From: Vicia villosa
Lineage: Eukaryota; Streptophyta; Magnoliopsida; Fabales; Fabaceae
Reading direction: 5' to 3'
DNA: 64,000 bases
NCBI RefSeq assembly: GCF_029867415.1
Contig: NC_081185.1
Coordinates: 36,278,766-36,342,765 of the forward strand
Shown here one piece after another: positions 58,088-64,000 of the stretch (positions within the stretch are counted from its first letter, which is position 1; every line of letters starts with the position of its first letter). Below the pieces are notes generated by a model, which was not told the origin of the DNA, made no database searches, and saw nothing but the letters and a program-made list of their open reading frames with translations. Both the position numbers and the translations under genes were made by a program.

Positions 58088-58322
58088 AACCGACCTCCCG
58101 GACTCCAGAATTTCTAGTCTAGGTGAAATCCCCACACTTAGCAAACTCCTAGGGTTTAGTTGAGATCTTTTTTCCCCTTTCCTACTCGTAGGACAAATAA
58201 GAAAGTTCGTGTGATATCGTAGGAAGAACTGAAATAAAATTCATCCCACCACGGGCGCATTCTCCTTCCTAATCAACATCCTGACCTGATAAACTCACAT
58301 AGGTCCAAAGGTTACCTTATCA

Positions 58323-58613
58323 ATATCTTCACTCTCGCATGAAGGTTTCAATGAGTTCCTTCTTTGTCCATAGATATCGGTTGAATTAGTTCAATTCAAA
58401 TTCTTCACTCCTGCATGAAGTCTTTGGATTTAGCACTCCTTTATTCCAGCATCACAGCACTAGGTCAGGTTGGTCTAATCCTCCACATATAGGTCCATCC
58501 TCCACTTCAAGGGACCATACAATATGAACATTCCTTGTTCAAACAATCTTCTACCTTCACCACAACCAGAACGTATCCCTCATGGATCTCATCCAGAAAC
58601 AGACAGGATGCCT
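58323..58613 (-). other. E3 internal region, 5' end (no gene recognised)
   Basis: Sequence between S4 and the E3 primer-binding site. On the minus strand it contains two copies of a CTTCATGCRRGAGTGAAGA-type motif. No gag is recognised. Confidence 0.5.
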
Positions 58614-58625
58614 GCTCTTATACCA
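58614..58625 (-). other. E3 primer-binding site (minus strand)
   Basis: On the minus strand TGGTATAAGAGC follows the 5' LTR end by two bases. It differs at one base from TGGTATCAGAGC, the site complementary to initiator tRNA-Met that most plant Copia elements use. Confidence 0.8.
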
Positions 58626-59489
58626 ATTGAAAATTCTGGTATGACAGACTCAGGATGTCACTTACGATGTCAAGACATCTGATATGTTATTAACTTAGCA
58701 AAGGCAGAACAAAAAGATCCCCAATTTTAAATTACCCCTAAGAAGGAATCCATGAGTACTGGGATCATGTATGTTTAGTCAACATAACCAGATTGTAAAC
58801 TTTATTGGTTTTGTAAAGGAACAACTCTCAAACCTGAACCTGATGTTATACACCATGTTACTACATCCACGAGTGAACAAACAATATAATGCAGAAGATA
58901 AATAGCACAGTTAATTGTTAACCCAGTTTGGTTTAACTACGTACTCTGGGGGCTACCAAGCCAGGAAGAAGATTTCACTATCAGTAGTACTATTTTATGT
59001 AAACAACCTCTGGTTTACATATAAAAACCTATGGTTTACCTAGTCACTACCCAATGAAACCTTTATCTCAGATATCCATCCAAGACAAGAGAACCTCTGC
59101 TCACTCCCTAGTGATACCTAACTGTTACAACCCTGCAATGACTATTTACACAATTAACAATAAACAATATCTTGATCTTGCTTCATGATAACACGATTTT
59201 ATATCGTATATTTAGCTTGAAATCCATAGATATTTATAGCATTTTCTGTTTATTATGTTAATTTATTATGATATTACGCGAGTATTTGCTTTGTTTCAGG
59301 TTTTACACTTCAATTACGACTATTTGCGAAAAGGAAAGAAAATAGAGCTTAAATGACCGATATTTATGCCTAAAAGACGAAAAAGGAGTGCTGAAGCGAA
59401 AGAGGGGTGCAATTAGGACCCAAAAGGCCCAAAAGAGATATTCAGCCCACCAAGGAACCAAAGGCGCGTGGCCCAAACCTGCCCAGCAA

Positions 59490-59634
59490 GTGGAGACGCA
59501 CGTCTCCACGTCCTCTTCTGCCACGTCACCAAGAGGAGACGCCCGTCTCCAACTGCTCCTACATCTTCTCCACTTGAGACGCACGTCTCAAGTCAGTCAA
59601 GGCTGCTCCTAAAGAAACGGAGACGCACGTCTCC
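59490..59634 (+). repeat. Four GAGACGNNCGTCTC palindromes (S5)
   Basis: GTGGAGACG-CA-CGTCTCCAC (59490-59509), GGAGACG-CC-CGTCTCC (59535-59550), ACTTGAGACG-CA-CGTCTCAAGT (59572-59593) and GGAGACG-CA-CGTCTCC (59619-59634). All lie upstream of the TATA box. Confidence 0.88.
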
Positions 59635-59690
59635 ACACCCAGTCTGCAAAAATCCCCACTTTTCACGCAACGTCACAGCAAAACCTCTCC

Positions 59691-59699
59691 TATAAATAG
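59691..59699 (+). promoter_or_regulatory. S5 LTR TATA box
   Basis: TATAAATAG in CTCCTATAAATAGGACC, plus strand. Confidence 0.72.
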
Positions 59700-60239
59700 G
59701 ACCTGCTACCTCACTTCCAGAGAGTCCGATTTCCTGCCAACGAAGTGCTGCCGAAATTGTACCGCGAACCGCTTTTCTTTATTCTGCTTTCATTCAACCG
59801 TTTATTTTCTCACAACGATTTCTACACTGGAAATTGTTGTGAACTTTTCGTAGATTTAGCCTTACGTTAGATTTATCGCTTTTATTTCCTTGTTTTTATT
59901 TTCTGCCATTTAAATTCCGAAGAACGATCCAGCCAACCTGTGGTGGAAGTTCAGTACTCGAAGATTCAATTACCATTTATTTAATTCAGGTTTTTATTTA
60001 CCGCCTTTATTTATATTTATTTGCATGATATATTATATGCCAATTACTATGCCTATTATTATGAACCGAACCGATTTATGCATGTTTAACCATATTAATA
60101 TGTCTGACTAAATTATTATGATATCGGTATGTAAAGTAAGTTAACCGTAGGGATCCAAAATAAATTGGCTTAATTATATTTTATTAACTATCACCTGTTT
60201 TTGGTCTGTATGTCTAATTTAATTAGTAAGTCTTAAAAC

Positions 60240-60625
60240 CAATAGAGCGAAAGTTTGAGGGGTTAAGACGGTCAAAGGTTAAAATCAACAGAGCGAAAGT
60301 TTGAGATCTTTAACTGGATAGTAGACATAGGACATTAGTTTTAAGGATGGCGAAAGCGTATTAAAACTAATTAGAACTTATTTATCTTCAAAAATTGTTT
60401 TTACACCCGACGGGATGGCGAAAGCGTACGTTAGGGATATTAGCATGTCCCGAGTCAACAGAGCGAAAGTTTGAGATTAGGAGATTTAAATAGATAACAA
60501 CTTCATAAAACGGGCATTTTATTAATTAAGTTGTTTCCAAAAAGCTTTTCTAAAATCTAATGGGATGGCGAAAGCGTACATTAGGATTAGGACAGTAATC
60601 TAAATCAATAGAGCGAAAGTTTGAG
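60240..60625 (+). repeat. GGCGAAAGCGTA / AGAGCGAAAGTTTGAG repeats (S5)
   Basis: Four AGAGCGAAAGTTTGAG copies (about 60244, 60290, 60460, 60610) alternate with three GATGGCGAAAGCGTA copies (about 60347, 60414, 60565), the latter two followed by TTAGG. They lie downstream of the TATA box, so in R/U5. Confidence 0.75.
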
Positions 60626-61591
60626 ACGAGGATTTTTAATCAATTGAATTAGTATAGATTTTTAATTAAATTATGCAAAAGCCAATGGACCTTCGGATCA
60701 CCTTAAGTTAAACGAAATACATACTGATATCTGTCTTTTATTATATTCTTAATTTTTCACTCACTTTCCCTTAAGAACAATCGAAATATTAGTAGCCCTA
60801 GCTTTACATAGTAACCTTAGATAACGGTAGATCGATTCATAGTCCCTGTGGATTCGATATCTTTTAAAACTACACGACACGACTGTGCACTTGCAGTTAT
60901 CAGATTTATAGACACGTAAAGTCGCGATCACTTCACAGCTTCAATCAAGAGCACAATACTCAAATCTTACCTACAGGTTTCGAGTGAGGACAATAACTTC
61001 TCTTACCTACAGGTTTCGAGATGAACAGGGTAGCCATCCCATGGCATGGGTGGTCTACCTATAAAAACCCTAAAGACTACATCTTTTCTAAACAAGGTTT
61101 TCTATATTTTTCAATATAAAACTAGGTTACAAAGGTTTCTATTTATAACCTATTCCCAATTGGACTTGGGCTTACAAATCGCAGCACTCCTTGCTGTTAC
61201 AAATCAGCAGATATCTTCTGCTACAATCCAGGTATTTTAATCATAAGTTTCCTAATTTATCTCCTAAATTAGAAACTGTTGAATCTTCAATCTTCTGATC
61301 TGATTCTTCAATATTCTGACTTGATTCTTTTGACCTTTAAATTTGCGCCACACAGGATTACATAATATTCAGAGAATATTCTGTATCTGTTGAGAAATAA
61401 ACAAAATCTTCATTCCAGTTCTGCAGGCGCGATGTCATGAGTTGATGTCATGAAATTCCATACAACATCTTAATTTTGTACCTATTTTGTTTTTTTATAT
61501 TTGCAAGATTACACACTGTATTATATTTTGCTGCTATTATGTTTTAGCCAAACATAGATGCCAATCAGCCAATAAAAGCACCAACAAGATG

Positions 61592-62669
61592 ACTACAACA
61601 GATGGACATGGGTAAAATTCTTAAAACATAAAGATGAAACACATACTGTATTCTTTGATTTCTGTAATCAAATACAAAATGAAAAAGAGTCTAAAATCAT
61701 TAAGGTTAGAAGTGATCATAGAGGAGAATTTGAGAAGCATCTCTTTGATAAGTTCTTTAAAGACAATGGAATCTCTCACAATTTCTCCTGCCCTAGGACA
61801 CCTCAACAAAATGGGGGTTGTAGAACGTAAAAACAGAACATTACAAGAATTGGCTAGAACTATGATTAATGAAGCTAATATGGCTAAGCATTTCTGGGTA
61901 GAAGCAGCAAACACTGCATGCTATATTCAAAATAAAGTGTCCATAAGACCTATTCTTGAAAAGACTCCCTATGAACTATGGAAGAATAGGAAACCTAACA
62001 TTTGATATTTTCATCCATTTGGTTGTACTTGTTTTATTCTTAACATTAAAGAACATCTGAACAAGTTTGAATCTAAGGCACAAAAGTGTTTTCTCCTAGG
62101 ATATTCCGAACGCTCAAAAGGCTATAGAGTATATAATACAGAAACCTTAATTGTTAAAGAATCAATCAATATTAAATTTGATGATAAGCTTGGCCATCAA
62201 ACGCCAAAGCAGACTGAAAAATTTTGCAGATACAAAAGAGCAACTCACAAATCCTGATGATTCAGAAGATAAAGATGCATCAGAAATCACATCAACCATG
62301 GAGAACATGAGAATATCTGAAGAGAATCCTCATAAAAGATTTCCAAGACTAACTACACATCATTCAGAAGATGTCATTCTTAGAAAGAAAGATTATCCTA
62401 TCAGAACTAGAGCATTCCTAAGAAATAATGAGAATTCATTATTTGGATTAATGTTAATGATTGAGCCAACTTCTGTAGATGAAGCTCTTCAAAATACAGA
62501 TTGGATCATAGCTATGCAAGAAGAACTAAACCAATTCACTAGAAATGATGTATGGGATCTAGTTCCAAGACCTGAAGGATTCAACATTATTGGAACAAAG
62601 TGAGTATTCAGGAACAAAATGAATGAGCAAGGAGAAGTCATCAGAAACAAGGCACGACTGGTTGCTCAA
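61592..62669 (+). pseudogene. C2: Copia pol relic, integrase core to start of reverse transcriptase
   Basis: It continues the frame broken at 42894: DDYSRWTWVKFLKHK, the integrase motif VRSDHRGEFE (aligned with the usual SDNGGEF), CPRTPQQNG and ERKNRTLQELARTM (integrase core end), then YFHPFGCTCFI, CFLLGYS and the RT start WDLVPRPEGFNIIGTK followed by ARLVAQ. Defects: a frame change at the G-run near 61816, a TGA at 62003, a frame change near 62200 and a TGA in place of Trp at 62601-62603. L1 is inserted after ARLVAQ, so the RT core is not in the window. The lineage looks SIRE/Maximus- or Tork-like; I cannot decide. Confidence 0.88.
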
Positions 62670-63102
62670 TGTCACACACTCGCAAAAAATAAACAGAGTC
62701 GCCACTAATATATTTATCCCATCGAGGGAAAGGAATATCAGAACACCTAGCAAAGAATAAGAACAAGGTCTTACAACCAGAGAACTGGGTACGGGAGTCG
62801 GTTACGCAAGGGGAAGGTGTTAGCACCCCTCACGTTCGTCGTACTCAACGGTATCCACCTATATTTGTTTCTATCTAAAGGGTGTAATCTATGTCTAAGC
62901 CTACATGCGAATGAATGCAAAAGAAACACGGGGAAAAGAAAGAATTATTTACAATTTTGCTCGCTTAGTCCCCGCGACCTAATGCCTACGTATCCCTTTC
63001 AGGAATCAGAGCGCCGTAGTTCGGCTCAAATGTTTTTGTTTGTTTTTGATTTTTTAGTTGGGTGGCGTTAATGTTTACGCTCTTTCATAAGGGACGACCT
63101 AC
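62670..63102 (-). mobile_element. L1: minus-strand Ogre-like LTR end
   Basis: On the minus strand this is the 3' end of an LTR related to S2 (ending GAGTGTGTGACA). It shares the structured block: TGGCGACTCT (plus coordinates 62695-62704), hairpin 2 (62804-62813 with 62826-62835), hairpin B (CGTCG 62837-62841 with CAACG 62846-62850) and hairpin 1 (62986-62990 with 63015-63019). The likely left target copy is CTCAA (62665-62669). It is cut by L2 at 63103, and the rest lies beyond the window. Confidence 0.75.
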
Positions 63103-64000
63103 TATTGCACCCCAATTTTTGACCACTGAGGTCCCACCATAGCTTAAATATTAGGATCATCATTATCATCGTGCATTTATCATTTGCTAACCAAAAATAC
63201 AAAACAATTGTTGTTTGTTGCTTGTGTCCTACGACAGGAGACTGGTCAAGAAGAAATTGAGCAAACTAGGGTTTTGAGGCCAAAAAGAAATTCAACATCC
63301 TTCTATGATTCAAAGGGTTCTTCAATCAAAATCAAAACCCAAGGATGGGTCAATGCAAGATCAATCACCTTCAAGTTCATCAGAAGCCCCAATTAGGGTT
63401 TTTGACCTAATTTCTATGGAGGGTTGACTTTTAATCAGGAGATGGTTCCAAGACTCAAAATATGATTCAAGGGCATCCAAATCAACATTATAGTCCATTC
63501 ATATCATTCATTTGAAGAGGAGATCTTGATTCATTTGAAAATCACAAAACTGCAGTTCATTTGGAAAAGTCAAGTGTTCAAGTCAACCTTTGACTTTTGA
63601 GAAAAATAGTCAACCATGGACTTTTAAGGATCCAAATCATCATCATATGGATATTGAAGACATTTGATCAAAGAAAATTCAAAGAATTCCTCAAGAATAA
63701 AAAAGTCAACAAAAATTCAAATTAGGGTTTTTAAGTGTATTTTGACCTAATTCATGGATCCCCAAATTTTGCCTACACACTCAAAAATCTCCCAACATGA
63801 AAGTTGTAGATCTTGGCAAAAACATAACTTATCACATTGGAACTTTTTTCAATAAGTGATTATTTTGAGAGATATGGAATTAAGAAGATAATTTTCAAAG
63901 ACTTAGAAAAATTTTCAAGTGTTTTACTTGGATTTTTTCTTAACTTTATGGTCATTTTTCTCAATGATCCAAAAGGAGTTTAAGGAAACTTTTAACTATT
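63103..64000 (+). mobile_element. L2: E0-family LTR, start
   Basis: TATTGCACCCCAATTTTTGACC begins a sequence collinear with 2042-2940, with many substitutions. It is a separate insertion of the E0 family, truncated by the window end. The U3 part shows the ACATGAAAGTTGTAGATCTTG block that also occurs in E0 and S4. No gene is present. Confidence 0.8.

Larger units (their letters stand above)
52195..58322 (+). mobile_element. S4: Ogre-like LTR of the E0 family (right end uncertain)
   Basis: It starts TGTCATACCCTAATTTTTGACC. TATAAATAG at 53723, two tandem tRNA-like modules (54682 and 54840), hairpin arrays (55480-57390) and the structured block (57835-58087) are in the same order as in E0. No internal region or second LTR is seen, so it is probably a solo LTR. 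The right end is not certain: the sequence becomes unrelated to known LTRs after about 58200. The position given assumes the near-duplication ATATT (52190-52194)/ATATC (58323-58327), a weak criterion. Confidence 0.6.
59186..60930 (+). mobile_element. S5: solo LTR, probably Athila-like gypsy
   Basis: 1745 bp, TGATAACACGATTTT to GTCGCGATCA, flanked by CTTCA (59181-59185 and 60931-60935). The TGATAACACG start, the CCCTGTGGATTCGATA stretch and the GTGCACTTGCA end resemble Athila LTRs from memory. It has TATAAATAG at 59691, perfect palindromes of the GAGACGCACGTCTC type upstream of it, and GATGGCGAAAGCGTA / AGAGCGAAAGTTTGAG repeats at 60240-60625. Confidence 0.85.
42895..61586 (-). mobile_element. 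E3: Copia-type element without recognisable genes, minus strand
   Basis: TSD AGATG (42890-42894 and 61587-61591). On the minus strand it begins TGTTGGTGCTTTTATTGG and ends CAGAATTTTCA. It has an initiator-Met-type primer-binding site after its 5' LTR and a purine tract (AAAGGGGGAGAT) before its 3' LTR, which fixes the orientation and suggests Copia. Both LTRs are about 1.2 kb once insertions S3 and S5 are removed. The 10.6-kb internal region, even without S4, shows no gag, protease, integrase or RT on either strand, so it is a large non-autonomous derivative. Confidence 0.88.
58628..61586 (-). repeat. E3 5' LTR (split by S5)
   Basis: About 1209 bp without S5 and its target duplication. A minus-strand TATAAATAG lies at 61139-61147. 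The ends TGTTGGTGC and CAGAATTTTCA match the other LTR. Confidence 0.9.

Noticed and set aside
2042..63103. E0 LTR (2042) and L2 (63103) as the two LTRs of one element enclosing the window
   Set aside because: The LTR at 2042 follows a 3' purine tract, so it is a 3' LTR, while L2 begins inside L1 without such a tract. The two copies are also clearly diverged.

Overview
The window is intergenic DNA of a large, repeat-rich plant genome. It is most likely a legume of the Fabeae type (pea, vetch, lathyrus, lentil). The main reason is that Ogre/Tat-type Ty3-gypsy elements dominate it, with very long LTRs that begin TGTCATACCCCAAAATTT and a primer-binding site reading TGGCGACTCTGCTGGGGA. I see no host gene. 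Everything I can support is a transposable element or a relic of one, mostly inserted one inside another, and several insertions can be delimited to the base by 5-bp target-site duplications (TSDs).

Layout. E0 (1-5441, resuming at 20050-21191) is the 3' end and LTR of an old Ogre-like element. Its LTR was split by E1 (5442-20044, TSD ACATG), an Ogre derivative without pol and with a wrecked gag. The 5' LTR of E1 carries a solo Copia-type LTR, S1 (8867-10159, TSD GTTGC). A CACTA (En/Spm) DNA transposon, C1, starts at 21192 with AGCGCTTT subterminal repeats, a decayed TNP2 transposase and, far to the right, a second transposase-like gene (41800-42399). C1 was split by E2 (25562-41790, TSD ACAGG), a young-looking Ogre derivative with an intact 505-residue gag and no pol. 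The 5' LTR of E2 holds S2 (28317-32580, minus strand, TSD TCCCC), a solo LTR of an Ogre-like family. C1 then joins a Copia pol relic, C2 (about 42425-42894 and 61592-62669). C2 was split by E3 (42895-61586, minus strand, TSD AGATG), a Copia-type element without recognisable coding sequence. E3 in turn holds S3 (44043-47918, solo Ogre LTR), S4 (from 52195, an E0-like LTR) and S5 (59186-60930, TSD CTTCA, Athila-like solo LTR). At the right edge C2 is cut by a minus-strand LTR, L1 (62670), itself cut at 63103 by another E0-family LTR, L2.

How the parts relate. E1 and E2 keep LTRs, primer-binding site, leader, 3' region and polypurine tract, but no protease, reverse transcriptase or integrase. 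They must have depended on enzymes from other Ogre copies; E2 could still supply its own gag. C1, C2 and E3 look dead.

Most unusual signal. Many tandem or dispersed repeats in these Ogre-type elements are small inverted repeats in which the two arms change together from copy to copy while the loop stays constant. They occur in the 3' region of E0, the 3' UTRs of E1 and E2, the transcribed part of the S4 and E0 LTRs, and a three-hairpin block near the 3' end of most LTRs. Every Ogre-type LTR seen here except S2 also carries one or two tRNA-like B-box/T-arm modules, about 0.7-1.3 kb downstream of its TATA box; the visible parts of L1 and L2 are too short to tell. I do not know of a description of either feature. 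All comparisons were made by eye; no alignment or folding program was run.
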